Source of the DNA: Acidobacteriota bacterium
GTDB taxonomy: Bacteria > Acidobacteriota > Thermoanaerobaculia > UBA5066
Assembly (NCBI GenBank): GCA_016716715.1
Contig: JADJVE010000001.1
Span: 511,807 to 575,806 of the forward strand
Direction of reading: 5' to 3'
DNA length: 64,000 bases
Position 1 is the stretch's first letter, and every line of letters begins with the position of its first letter. Below are positions 7,662 to 16,395 of this stretch, piece by piece. The position numbers were made by a program, and so were the translations under genes. Under the pieces are notes generated by a model that was not told where the DNA came from, made no database searches, and saw only the letters and a program-made list of their open reading frames with translations.

Positions 7662-8054
7662 ATGGCCTACGCGGTCCGTCGCCCCGTCGAAAACGTCTAC
7701 CTGGTCCGGGAGCGCGACCGCCACCGGTCGCGCGAGCTCTTCGGATTCGCGCTCGCCGCCGTGCCGCCCGTCATCGTGCTGTTCGTCGCGATCTGGGCGA
7801 ACGTCAAGACGGTCGAGCTCGGCTACCAGATCGCCAAGGTCGCCAAGAGACGGGAGGCGCTTCTCGAGACGAAGCGCAAGCTCGAGATGGACCGCGCCCA
7901 GGCGGCCGCGCTCTCGCGGGTCGAGGACGTCTCCAGGCGGACGCTCGGACTCGTGCCCCCGACGCTCGACCAGGTCGTGCTCGTGAAGGACGCGGCGCTC
8001 GCTCCGGCGCCTCCGCCCGCGCGGCCGCCCGCCGCGCGCCGGGAGGCGCCCTGA
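7662..8054 (+). CDS. ftsL: Cell-division protein FtsL
   Basis: The 130-residue product has the FtsL layout: a basic cytoplasmic tail (1-26), one membrane span (about 27-47, FGFALAAVPPVIVLFVAIWA) and a periplasmic coiled-coil helix (about 48-90, rich in K/E/R/A heptads). Sequence conservation in FtsL is weak, so the call rests on topology, size and position between rsmH and ftsI. The C-terminal 25 residues are an Ala-Pro-rich tail, longer than usual. FtsL normally joins FtsB and FtsQ to activate FtsW-FtsI; no ftsB gene is seen in this window. Its TGA stop overlaps a possible CTG start of ftsI. Confidence 0.85.
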   Translation: MAYAVRRPVENVYLVRERDRHRSRELFGFALAAVPPVIVLFVAIWANVKTVELGYQIAKVAKRREALLETKRKLEMDRAQAAALSRVEDVSRRTLGLVPPTLDQVVLVKDAALAPAPPPARPPAARREAP

Positions 8055-8107
8055 ACGCCCCGCGCCGCCACGATCCCTCGCGCCGCGCCTGGGTCCTCCT
8101 CGGATTC

Positions 8108-10114
8108 GTGGGGCTGTGGATCCTCGGACTCCTCGTGCGCCTCGTGGACCTGCAGGTCGTGCGCCAGCACGAGTTCGCCCGCCGGGCGAAGAAGCAGCAG
8201 GAGCGCGTCACCGAGCTCGCGCCGCGCCGCGGCACGATCGAGGACGCGGACGGCAAGCCCCTCGCCGTGAACGCCCGCGCGGACTCGGTCTTCGCGACCC
8301 CGTCGGACGTCGAGGACCCGGTGGCCGAGGCCGCGCTCCTCGCCTCGATCTTCAAGCTGACGCCGCCGCTGGCGAAGGACCTCGAGAGGAAGCTCGCCTC
8401 GGACAAGGAGTTCGTGTGGGTCTGGCGGCGCGCGTCGAACGTCGACGCGGACCGCGTGCGCAAGCTCGTGGCCGAAAAGCGGCTGCCGGGCGTCTCGCTC
8501 GTCCCCGAGTCGGTGCGCCGTTACCCCGAGGGGCCGCTCGCCGCGGCCGTCCTCGGCTACGTCGGGACGGAGGACCACGGCCTCGGCGGCCTCGAGTTCC
8601 GGTACGACTCGGAGGTGCGCGGCCGGCCCGTCACGGTGACGCTCCTGAAGGACGCGGCGCGGCGTTCCTATGCGGCGCGCACGCGCGCCGGCGGCGAGGC
8701 TCCCGCCGAAGGCATCGAGGGAGCGTCCCTCCGCCTCACGCTGCGCTCCGCGATCCAGCACGCAGCCGAGCGCGAGCTCGCGCGCGTCGCGGCCGAGCTC
8801 CATCCGAAGAGCGCCTCCGCGATCGTCCTCGACCCCGCGACGGGCGCCGTTCTCGCGCTCGCGTCGTGGCCGCCGTTCGACCCGAACCGGTTCGGGGACT
8901 CCGACGCCGAGGCGCGCAAGTGCCGCCCGCTCACGGACGCGTACGAGCCCGGGTCGACGTTCAAGATCGTCGCGGCGGGCGCGGCGCTCGACGGCGGGAC
9001 CATCGGCCTCGACGACCCGGTCGACTGCGGCGGCGGGACGCTCACGATCGGCTCGACGACCATTCACGAGCACGGCGGCAAGGGCTGGAGCGCGCTCACG
9101 ATCGGCGACATCCTCGCGCACTCCTCGAACATCGGGATCGCGCACGTGGCGCTCGGCCTCGGGCGCGGGCCGTTCTACAAGGCGATGCGCAGCTTCGGGT
9201 TCGGCCAGAAGACGGGCATCGAGCTCGAGGGCGAAACGGCGGGCCTCCTCAAGGAGACGGCGCAGTGGAGCGCGCTCTCCCTTCCGACGATGGCGTTCGG
9301 GCAGGAGATCGGCGTCACCGTCCTCCAGATGTCCCGCGCGTACGCCGCGATCGCGAACGGCGGCGTCCTGCCGACGCTGCACGTCGTCGACGGCGTGAAA
9401 CGGAGCGGATCCGCGGAGTTCCGGAGCATTCCGCGCCCCGAGCCGCCCCGCATTCTCAGCGAGGCCACGGCACGCCAGATGCGACGGCTCCTCGCGAGGG
9501 TCGTCGAGATGGGAACGGGAAAAGCAGCCGCCATTCCAGGTTACGCCGCCGCCGGCAAGACGGGAACCGCCCAGAAGGCGATCCCCGGCGCGGGCTACTC
9601 GAAGGAAAAGTACGTCGCGTCGTTCATCGGCTTCGTGCCGGCGGACGCGCCGCGCGTCGTCATCGCGGTCGTCGTGGACGAGCCGCGCGGGAAGACGTAC
9701 GGCGGCGACGTCGCGGCGCCCGTCTTCTCGCAGATCGGCGCCGAGGTCATGCGCGTCCTCAGGGTGGCGCCGCAGCGTCCGGACGGCGCTCGCTCGCCCA
9801 TCCTCACCGCGGATCTCTCGGCCGGCGCCGCGAACGCCTCCATGGGCGCGCAGCTCGCGGCCGCGGGCGTCGTCCCCGCCGCGAACCGCAGCGGGCACGA
9901 CATTGACGAGGACGCCGTGCCGGATCTCTCGGGCAAGAGCGCACGCGACGCGGTGCGTGCGCTCGCCCTGCGCGGCGTCGCGGCGCGGCTCCAGGGCTCG
10001 GGCTTCGTCGTCTCGCAGGACCCTCCGGCGGGCGCCCCGATCTCCCGCGGCACGACGTGCGCGCTCGTCCTCGCGCCGGCCGGGAGCCGGGCGGCCGAGG
10101 GAGGGATGCCGTGA
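8108..10114 (+). CDS. ftsI: FtsI, septal peptidoglycan D,D-transpeptidase with a PASTA domain
   Basis: This class B penicillin-binding protein cross-links septal peptidoglycan. From GTG 8108 (668 residues) it has a membrane anchor (1-20), a pedestal domain (about 45-190) and a transpeptidase domain with all three active-site motifs: S283-T-F-K286, S339-S-N341 and K484-T-G486. A single PASTA domain closes the protein (about 603-655, VPDLSGKSARDAV to PISRGTTC). The GTG start gives a very short anchor. An in-frame CTG at 8051, overlapping the ftsL stop as CTGA, would add 19 residues (NAPRRHDPSRRAW and more) and the basic cytoplasmic tail expected of FtsI, and may be the real start. PASTA-bearing FtsI is commoner in Gram-positives but also occurs in Gram-negative lineages. 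Confidence 0.95.
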   Translation: MGLWILGLLVRLVDLQVVRQHEFARRAKKQQERVTELAPRRGTIEDADGKPLAVNARADSVFATPSDVEDPVAEAALLASIFKLTPPLAKDLERKLASDKEFVWVWRRASNVDADRVRKLVAEKRLPGVSLVPESVRRYPEGPLAAAVLGYVGTEDHGLGGLEFRYDSEVRGRPVTVTLLKDAARRSYAARTRAGGEAPAEGIEGASLRLTLRSAIQHAAERELARVAAELHPKSASAIVLDPATGAVLALASWPPFDPNRFGDSDAEARKCRPLTDAYEPGSTFKIVAAGAALDGGTIGLDDPVDCGGGTLTIGSTTIHEHGGKGWSALTIGDILAHSSNIGIAHVALGLGRGPFYKAMRSFGFGQKTGIELEGETAGLLKETAQWSALSLPTMAFGQEIGVTVLQMSRAYAAIANGGVLPTLHVVDGVKRSGSAEFRSIPRPEPPRILSEATARQMRRLLARVVEMGTGKAAAIPGYAAAGKTGTAQKAIPGAGYSKEKYVASFIGFVPADAPRVVIAVVVDEPRGKTYGGDVAAPVFSQIGAEVMRVLRVAPQRPDGARSPILTADLSAGAANASMGAQLAAAGVVPAANRSGHDIDEDAVPDLSGKSARDAVRALALRGVAARLQGSGFVVSQDPPAGAPISRGTTCALVLAPAGSRAAEGGMP

Positions 10115-11691
10115 GGCTCTCCGCGCTCGCCGCCGAGGTCCCGCACACGGCCGGGGGCGCCGGGGACCCGGACGTCACGTCCATCACGCACGACTCGCGC
10201 GCCGCGCAGCCGGGGACGCTCTTCGCCGCGTTCCCGGGCCTGAAGGTGGACGGCCGCCGGTTCGTCGCCGACGCCGTCGCGCGCGGCGCCGTTGCGGCGC
10301 TCGGACTCGCGCCCGCGCCGGAGAGCCTCGCCGTGCCGTATCTCGCCGTCGAGAACCCGCGGCGGGCGGCGGGCCTCATGGCCGCGCTCCTCGCGGGCCG
10401 GCCGGCGGCGCGTCTCGTGACGGCGGGCGTCACCGGCACGAGCGGGAAGACGACGACGGCGTTTCTCGTGGACCGCCTCCTCGGGGCGCGCCACGCGCGG
10501 CGCGGCCTCTTCGGGACGATCGCGTACCGCGGCGCCGGCGGCGACGCGGCGGCGGTCCCGTCGGCGCACACGACGCCGGAGGCCACGGAGCTCCAGCCCA
10601 TGCTCGGCGCGCTCGTGGCGGGCGGCGGCACGGCCGCGACGCTGGAATGCTCGTCGCACGCCCTCGTCCTCGAGCGCCTCGCCGGCTGTGCGTTCGACGT
10701 CGCGCTCTTCCTGAACCTCTCGCACGAACACCTCGACTTCCACGCGAACATGGACGACTACTTCGAGGCGAAGGCGCGGCTCTTCGGGCTCCTGAAGCCC
10801 GAAGGATGCGCCGTCGTGAATCTCGGAGACCAATATGGAAGACGGCTCGCGAGTCGGCTTGTTGCGAATCGAACCGTCGGATTTCTCTTAGAAGGTGAAG
10901 AGGGGACGGAGCAGACGCGGCCGGCGGCGCTCGCGGGTGCGGTCGCGCTGGCTGCCGCGGCGGCGGGCGAGACCGGTCTCCTCGCGACGGTTGTCGGGCG
11001 CCCGACGCTCGGGTTGACCGGGACGCACCTCGACGTCGAGGTGAATGCCCCATTCACCTTCAAGGAAAATCTTCTCTTCAGCATCAATTCCCCTCTTCTC
11101 GGAAGACCGAATGCCGAGAACCTCCTCGCCGCGGCGGCGGCGGGGATCGCGCTGGGCTTCACGCCCGCGGAGATCGCGTCCTCGCTCTCGTCGGTCTCCG
11201 TCGTCCCCGGCCGTCTCGAGCGCATCGAAAACTCGCGCGAGCTGACCGTTCTCGTCGACTACGCGCACAAGCCGGCCGCCCTCGAGGGCGTGCTGAAGAC
11301 CGTCCGCCCGCTCGCCGCGGCCGGCGGCGGGCGCGTCCACGTCGTCTTCGGCTGCGGCGGCGACCGCGACAAGGCCAAGCGGCCCGTCATGGGCCGCATC
11401 GCCGCCCAGCTCGCCGACGACGTCGTCGTCACGTCGGACAACCCGCGATCGGAGAACCCCGACACGATCATCGCGGAAATCCTGGGCGGCATCCCGGCCG
11501 GCACCGACGTTGCGGCCGTCGCCGACCGCCGGGCCGCGATCGCCGAGGCCCTCCGTCGCGCGCGACCGGGCGACGTCGTCCTCGTCGCGGGCAAGGGCCA
11601 CGAGACCGAGCAGGTCATCGGAGGAGTCGCTCACCCGTTCGACGACCGCGCCGCGCTGCGCACGCTGCTGGCGGGGGAGGCGGGCCGATGA
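10111..11691 (+). CDS. murE: UDP-MurNAc-tripeptide ligase MurE (meso-diaminopimelate type)
   Basis: The 526-residue cytoplasmic ligase adds the third residue of the peptidoglycan stem peptide at the expense of ATP. The P-loop GVTGTSGKTTTAF lies near residue 110. The C-terminal domain carries SDNPRSENP; the DNPR motif is the recognised signature for meso-diaminopimelate selection, which fits a Gram-negative wall. GTG 10111 overlaps the ftsI stop as GTGA; an upstream in-frame start inside ftsI is rejected. Two unusually AT-rich patches sit in the central domain (10879-10899 and 11053-11074) and are described under findings. Next in line would normally be murF, but mraY follows directly. Confidence 0.95.
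   Translation: MRLSALAAEVPHTAGGAGDPDVTSITHDSRAAQPGTLFAAFPGLKVDGRRFVADAVARGAVAALGLAPAPESLAVPYLAVENPRRAAGLMAALLAGRPAARLVTAGVTGTSGKTTTAFLVDRLLGARHARRGLFGTIAYRGAGGDAAAVPSAHTTPEATELQPMLGALVAGGGTAATLECSSHALVLERLAGCAFDVALFLNLSHEHLDFHANMDDYFEAKARLFGLLKPEGCAVVNLGDQYGRRLASRLVANRTVGFLLEGEEGTEQTRPAALAGAVALAAAAAGETGLLATVVGRPTLGLTGTHLDVEVNAPFTFKENLLFSINSPLLGRPNAENLLAAAAAGIALGFTPAEIASSLSSVSVVPGRLERIENSRELTVLVDYAHKPAALEGVLKTVRPLAAAGGGRVHVVFGCGGDRDKAKRPVMGRIAAQLADDVVVTSDNPRSENPDTIIAEILGGIPAGTDVAAVADRRAAIAEALRRARPGDVVLVAGKGHETEQVIGGVAHPFDDRAALRTLLAGEAGR
10879..11074. repeat. Pair of inverted AT-rich motifs inside murE
   Basis: Read on the minus strand, 10899 down to 10879 contains TTCACCTTCTAAGA. A related plus-strand copy, TTCACCTTCAAGGAAAATC, starts at 11053. 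The two face each other across about 150 bases of normal GC-rich sequence. The same arrangement occurs in dnaX. The murE frame stays open through both copies. Confidence 0.4.
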
Positions 11692-12773
11692 TCCCGTGGC
11701 TGCTCCACCCGTTCTTCGGAAAGGTGCCGGTTCTCGGCGTCTTCCGGTACATCACGTTCCGCGCGGCGAACGCGGCGCTCATGGCGCTTCTCCTCTCCGT
11801 GTTCCTCGGCCCCGGTCTCATCCGGTGGCTGCGCTCGCGGCAGATCGGCCAGTCCATCCGCGAGGAGGGCCCGAAGGCTCATCAGGCCAAGGCGGGCACG
11901 CCGACGATGGGCGGCGTCCTCATCGTCCTCGCGATCGTCGTCCCGACGTTTCTCTTCGCGGACCTGACGAACCGCTACGTCTGGGTCGCGCTCGGCGCGA
12001 CCGTTCTCGCGATGGCGATCGGCGTCGGAGACGACTGGCGCAAGGTGTCGCGCAAGCAGAACCGCGGCCTCACGGGGCGCCAGAAACTCGTCCTGCAGGC
12101 CGTGATCGGCCTCGCGGTCGGCTGGGCGGCCGTGAATGCCTTCGAAGGCCGCGTCGACGCGACGCACGTGGCGTTCCCGTTCCTCAAGAACGTCCACCCG
12201 GACCTCGGCGCTTTCTACGTGCTCTTCGCCGCCGTCGTCGTCGTCGGGTCCTCGAACGCCGTGAACCTCACGGACGGCCTCGACGGCCTCGCGATCGGCG
12301 CGACCCTGGTCGCTTCCGGGACGTTCGCGATCCTCGCGTACATCGCGGGCAACGCGCGCGCCGCGACGTACCTCCTCGTCCCGTACGTGCCCGGCACGGG
12401 CGAGCTCGCGGTCTTCTGCGCCGCGATCGTCGGCGCCTCGCTGGGCTTTCTCTGGTTCAACGCGCACCCCGCCGAGGTCTTCATGGGCGACACGGGCTCG
12501 CTCGCCCTCGGCGCCGCGCTCGGGACCGTCGCCGTCCTCATCAAGCAGGAGGTCCTGCTCGTCCTCGTCGGCGGGCTCTTCGTCGTCGAGGCGGTGTCCG
12601 TCATCCTGCAGGTGGGCTCCTTCAAGCTCACGGGCAAGCGCATCTTCCGGATGGCGCCGCTCCACCACCACTTCGAGCTGCTCGGCTGGGCGGAGTCGAA
12701 GGTCATCATCCGTTTCTGGATCGTCGCGATCCTCTTCGCGCTCGTCGCGCTCGGATCGCTGAAGCTGCGATGA
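11688..12773 (+). CDS. mraY: MraY, phospho-MurNAc-pentapeptide transferase
   Basis: The 361-residue polytopic enzyme transfers phospho-MurNAc-pentapeptide from UDP to undecaprenyl phosphate, forming lipid I at the inner membrane. About ten membrane segments are predicted by eye. Family motifs are clear: GTPTMGGVLI after the first cytoplasmic loop, NLTDGLDGLAIG (catalytic Asp region), HPAEVFMGDTGSLALG and the histidine-rich RMAPLHHHFELLGW near residue 325. The ATG at 11688 overlaps the murE stop as ATGA, implying translational coupling. Length is standard. Confidence 0.97.
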   Translation: MIPWLLHPFFGKVPVLGVFRYITFRAANAALMALLLSVFLGPGLIRWLRSRQIGQSIREEGPKAHQAKAGTPTMGGVLIVLAIVVPTFLFADLTNRYVWVALGATVLAMAIGVGDDWRKVSRKQNRGLTGRQKLVLQAVIGLAVGWAAVNAFEGRVDATHVAFPFLKNVHPDLGAFYVLFAAVVVVGSSNAVNLTDGLDGLAIGATLVASGTFAILAYIAGNARAATYLLVPYVPGTGELAVFCAAIVGASLGFLWFNAHPAEVFMGDTGSLALGAALGTVAVLIKQEVLLVLVGGLFVVEAVSVILQVGSFKLTGKRIFRMAPLHHHFELLGWAESKVIIRFWIVAILFALVALGSLKLR

Positions 12774-14176
12774 GCGTCGACGTCGGTCCCGACCTGCCCG
12801 AGATCCGCACCGCGGCCGTCTTCGGCCTCGCGCGCTCCGGCCGGGCCGCGGTCACGGCGCTCGCCGAGCGCGGCGTCGCCGTCATCGGCACGGACACGAA
12901 GGACGCGGCCGGGCTGGGCGACCTTCCCGCGCTCGACGGCGTGCGCTGGGAGCTCGGCTCTCACCCCCTCTCGCTCCTCGACGGCGTCGACCTCGTCGTG
13001 GTCTCGCCCGGGATCCCGCTCACGCTGCCGGTCTTCGACGCCGCGCGCGCACGGGCGATTCCCGTCGTCTCCGAGGTCGAGCTCGCCTCGCGCCTCCTTC
13101 CGGGGGTCGTCGTCGGGATCACGGGCACGAACGGCAAGTCCACGACGACCGCGCTCACGGCGGCTCTCCTGAGGGCCGCGGGCCACGCGGCGATCGCGTG
13201 TGGAAACTACGGGACACCCTGGATCTCGTTCGCGACGAAGGCGGGCGCGAACGGCAACGGGTCGGCCCCGAAGACGTGGGTCGTCGAGCTGTCGTCCTTC
13301 CAGCTGGAGGGCATCCGGCGCTTCGCGCCCGACGTGGCCGTCCACCTGAACCTCACGCCGGACCACCTCGACCGGTACCGTTCGATGGACGACTACGGCG
13401 CCGCGAAGGCGCGGATCTTCGAGAACCAGCGCGAGGCGCAGGTCGCCGTCCTGAACGCCGACGATCCGCTCGTCGCGCGGATCCGGCCGCGGGCCCGGCG
13501 CTTCGAGTTCTCGCGGGCCGCGCAGCCGGCGCTCGGGGCGTGGCTCAAGGACGACCTCTTCGTCGGGGACGTCAACGGCAAGGGGCCGCGCGTGATCGCG
13601 AAGCGCTCGGACCTCGCCCTTCCGGGCGCGCACAACGTCGAGAACGCCCTCGCGGCGCTTGCGGCGACGCTGCCGCTCGGCGTCACGCCCGAGTCGGCCG
13701 TCGAGACGTTCCGCGGCTTCCGCGGCCTTCCGCACCGCACGGCTCTCGTGCGGACGCTCGGCGGCGTCACGTGGTGGAACGACTCGAAGGGCACGAACGT
13801 CGACGCGACGCTCAAGAGCCTCGAGGGCTTCGACGACGCGCGCGTGCACCTCATCCTGGGTGGCAAGGACAAGGGCGACGACTTCGGCCGGCTCGCGCCT
13901 CTCGCGGCGAAGAAAGCGCGGACGATCCTCGCGATCGGCAAGGCCGGCCCCGCGGTCGCCAAGGCGCTCGCGGCGGTGCCGGGCGTCGACGTCGTCCTCG
14001 CCGGCACGCTCGAGAAGGCCGTCGAGGAGGCCGCGCGCCGCGCCGGCGCCGGGGACGCCGTGCTCCTCTCGCCCGCGTGCGCGTCCTTCGACCAGTTCCG
14101 GAACTTCGAGCACCGCGGCGACGTGTTCGAGGAGCTCGTCCGCGCGCTGCCCGAGCTCGCGGGGAGGGAGCGGTAG
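12770..14176 (+). CDS. murD: UDP-MurNAc-alanine:D-glutamate ligase MurD
   Basis: The 468-residue cytoplasmic ligase adds D-glutamate to UDP-MurNAc-L-Ala. It has the N-terminal Rossmann domain (AAVFGLARSGRAAV), the ATP-binding P-loop GITGTNGKSTTTALT near residue 125, the central NLTPDHLDRY block and the C-terminal LILGGKDKGDDF and LLSPACASFDQF motifs, all typical of MurD. ATG 12770 overlaps the mraY stop (ATGA). A longer frame starting at 11510 is rejected because it would run antiparallel to known mraY coding in another frame. Confidence 0.96.
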   Translation: MSVDVGPDLPEIRTAAVFGLARSGRAAVTALAERGVAVIGTDTKDAAGLGDLPALDGVRWELGSHPLSLLDGVDLVVVSPGIPLTLPVFDAARARAIPVVSEVELASRLLPGVVVGITGTNGKSTTTALTAALLRAAGHAAIACGNYGTPWISFATKAGANGNGSAPKTWVVELSSFQLEGIRRFAPDVAVHLNLTPDHLDRYRSMDDYGAAKARIFENQREAQVAVLNADDPLVARIRPRARRFEFSRAAQPALGAWLKDDLFVGDVNGKGPRVIAKRSDLALPGAHNVENALAALAATLPLGVTPESAVETFRGFRGLPHRTALVRTLGGVTWWNDSKGTNVDATLKSLEGFDDARVHLILGGKDKGDDFGRLAPLAAKKARTILAIGKAGPAVAKALAAVPGVDVVLAGTLEKAVEEAARRAGAGDAVLLSPACASFDQFRNFEHRGDVFEELVRALPELAGRER

Positions 14177-15280
14177 ATGGCCAAGAAGCTGGCCTCCGAC
14201 CGCCTCCTCTTCGGGTCGGTCCTCCTGCTCGTGGGGACGGGCCTTCTCATGATCTACAGCGCGTCGTCGCTGCAGGCCACCCTCGCGTCGGCGTCCGCCC
14301 CGGCGGGCCCGTATTTCTTCGTCCTCAAGCAGACGGTCGCCGTCGCGGTCGGAGCGGTTCTCGCGTTCGCGGCGATGTCCATCGACTACCGTCGCCTCAA
14401 CGACCCGCGTCTCATCGCCGTCCTCCTCGCGGTCCTCGCGGTCGCCCTCGTGGCGGTGCTGTTCCGCGCGCCGGTGAACGGCGCGCGCCGCTGGCTCGCG
14501 CTCGGCTTCATGTCGGTGCAGCCGTCGGAGTTCATGAAGGTCGGCCTCGTGATCGCGCTCGCGGCCCTCCTCTCGCGTCGCGAGGGCGAGATGCACCTGC
14601 CGACGCGGACCCTGCTGCCCGTGCTCGGTCTCGTCGTCGCCCCGGCGGGCCTCGTCCTTCTCGAGCCGGACTTCGGAACCGCGTTCACGTACTTCATCGT
14701 CGCGGGCGCGATGCTGTTCTTCGCGGGCCTCCCGTTCCGGTGGTTCTTCGGCTCGGCGCTCCTCCTCGTCCCGACGCTCTCGGCGTGGGTCCTCTCCGCG
14801 CAGTACCGCCGCGACCGACTCACCGCCTTCCTGCACCCGGAGCTGGACCCGCTCGGCAAGGGCTTCCACGCGATCCAGTCCCTCATCGCGGTCGGGACGG
14901 GCGGCGTCACGGGCCTCGGCCTCGGCGAGGGCAAGCAGAAGCTGTTCTTCCTGCCGTACCCCTACACGGACTTCATCTTCGCGATCGTCGGCGAGGAGCT
15001 CGGCCTCATCGGGTGCGTCGCCGTGCTCGCGCTCTTCGGCCTCGTCTTCGCGCGCGGCGTGCGCGCCGCGGTGAACGCGCCCGACTCGTTCGGACGCCTT
15101 CTCGGCATCGGCCTCTCGGTGATGATCGTCGCGCAGGCGCTCATCAACATCTCCGTCGTCCTCTCCCTCCTGCCCACCAAGGGAATCCCGCTGCCGTTCC
15201 TCTCGTACGGCGGGTCGGCGCTCTGGGCCGACCTCCTCGCCGTCGGGATCCTCCTCAACCTCTCGCAGCACGCGTCATGA
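14177..15280 (+). CDS. ftsW: FtsW, SEDS-family septal glycosyltransferase
   Basis: The 367-residue polytopic SEDS protein polymerises septal glycan strands together with FtsI. About ten membrane segments are visible. Characteristic blocks are NGARRWLALGFMSVQPSE, the catalytic-site region LLEPDFGTAFT, and LPTKGIPLPFLSYGGSALW near the C-terminus. It starts on the ATG directly after the murD TAG stop, with GGGAGGGAG as ribosome binding site. RodA is the alternative SEDS member, but the position between murD and murG argues for FtsW. Confidence 0.95.
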   Translation: MAKKLASDRLLFGSVLLLVGTGLLMIYSASSLQATLASASAPAGPYFFVLKQTVAVAVGAVLAFAAMSIDYRRLNDPRLIAVLLAVLAVALVAVLFRAPVNGARRWLALGFMSVQPSEFMKVGLVIALAALLSRREGEMHLPTRTLLPVLGLVVAPAGLVLLEPDFGTAFTYFIVAGAMLFFAGLPFRWFFGSALLLVPTLSAWVLSAQYRRDRLTAFLHPELDPLGKGFHAIQSLIAVGTGGVTGLGLGEGKQKLFFLPYPYTDFIFAIVGEELGLIGCVAVLALFGLVFARGVRAAVNAPDSFGRLLGIGLSVMIVAQALINISVVLSLLPTKGIPLPFLSYGGSALWADLLAVGILLNLSQHAS

Positions 15281-16395
15281 CGAACGCCGCGCACTCCCCG
15301 GCCACGGGCGGCTTCCTGATCGCGGGCGGCGGCACGGGCGGGCACGTGTTTCCCGCGCTCGCCCTCGCGGGCGAGATCCGGCGGCGGCGGCCCGACGCGC
15401 CGATCGTATTCGTCGGCACGCGCCGCGGCCTCGAGACGGACCTCGTCCCGCGCGCGGGCTGGCCGCTCGAGTTCGTCCGCGCGAAGGGCCTCGTCGGCAA
15501 GGGCGCGAGGGCGCGGCTCGAGGGCCTCCTTGCGCTCCCGCTCGCGCTCGCCGACTCGATCGGCATCCTCGGGCGCCACGCGCCGCGGACCGTGGTCGGC
15601 GTCGGCGGCTACGCCTCGGGACCGCTCGTCGCGACCGCGTGGGCGCGGCGCATCCCGACCGTCATCCACGAGCAGAACGCGGTGCCCGGACTGACGAACC
15701 GGCTTCTCTCGCGCATCGCGACGCGCATCACGGCCGGCACGGACGCCGGCGCCGCGCGCCTGGGCGGCGTGGCGGTTGGGAATCCGGTGAGAGGGGAATT
15801 CTTCGAGGCTCCCTCTCTCGGGGCGCGCGAGACGCCGCGCCGGATGCGTCTGCTCGTGGTGGGGGGCAGCCAGGGGGCCGCGATCCTGAACCGCCTCGTC
15901 CCGGGCGCGCTCGCGCGCGTGGACGGAGCCGGCGTGCGGTTCGCGGCGATTCACCAGACCGGAAAAGGCCGCGCGGCGGACGTCGCCGCCGCGTACGGCA
16001 GGCACGCGTTCTCCGTCTCGGCCGTTTCGCCCGTCGAATTCGTGGATGACATGGCGAAGGCGTACGCGGACGCGGATCTGATCGTGGCCCGCGCCGGCGC
16101 GATGACGGTCGCCGAGATCGCGGCCGCCGGCCGCCCGGCCGTCCTCGTGCCGTTCGCGGGCGCGACGCACGGCCACCAGGAGGCGAACGCGCGCGCTCTC
16201 GAGGCGCAGGGCGCGGCCGTCGTTCTCACGGAGGCGCAGGCGACGGAGCAGAGCGTGGGCGACGCCGTGGCGGCGCTTCTCGGGGATCCCGCGCGGCTCC
16301 TCGCGATGGGGGAAGCCGCGCGCAGGGCCGCGAAGCCGGACGCCGCGGCGCGGCTGTGCGAAATCGTGTTCGAAGCGGAAGCGAGTCAGCGATGA
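15277..16395 (+). CDS. murG: MurG, lipid II-forming GlcNAc transferase
   Basis: The 372-residue peripheral membrane glycosyltransferase adds GlcNAc to lipid I, making lipid II. The N-terminal GGGTGGHVFPALALA (about residues 16-30) binds lipid I diphosphate. HEQNAVPGLTNR, LLVVGGSQGA and the UDP-GlcNAc-binding GAMTVAEIAAAGRPAVLVPFAGATHGHQ segments are all intact. ATG 15277 overlaps the ftsW stop as ATGA. A much longer frame that begins at 13198 in the murD region is a shadow. Confidence 0.96.
   Translation: MTNAAHSPATGGFLIAGGGTGGHVFPALALAGEIRRRRPDAPIVFVGTRRGLETDLVPRAGWPLEFVRAKGLVGKGARARLEGLLALPLALADSIGILGRHAPRTVVGVGGYASGPLVATAWARRIPTVIHEQNAVPGLTNRLLSRIATRITAGTDAGAARLGGVAVGNPVRGEFFEAPSLGARETPRRMRLLVVGGSQGAAILNRLVPGALARVDGAGVRFAAIHQTGKGRAADVAAAYGRHAFSVSAVSPVEFVDDMAKAYADADLIVARAGAMTVAEIAAAGRPAVLVPFAGATHGHQEANARALEAQGAAVVLTEAQATEQSVGDAVAALLGDPARLLAMGEAARRAAKPDAAARLCEIVFEAEASQR

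Noticed and set aside
6057..7724. Upstream extension of the RNase D frame across mraZ and rsmH
   Set aside because: The extension is the complement of two well-supported genes and has no RNase D similarity; the enzyme domain starts near 6050.
12215..15271. Antisense open frame of over 1000 codons opposite mraY, murD and ftsW
   Set aside because: It has no recognisable motif, extremely biased Arg/Glu/Asp composition and lies opposite three clear cell-wall genes. Long antisense frames are expected at this GC content.
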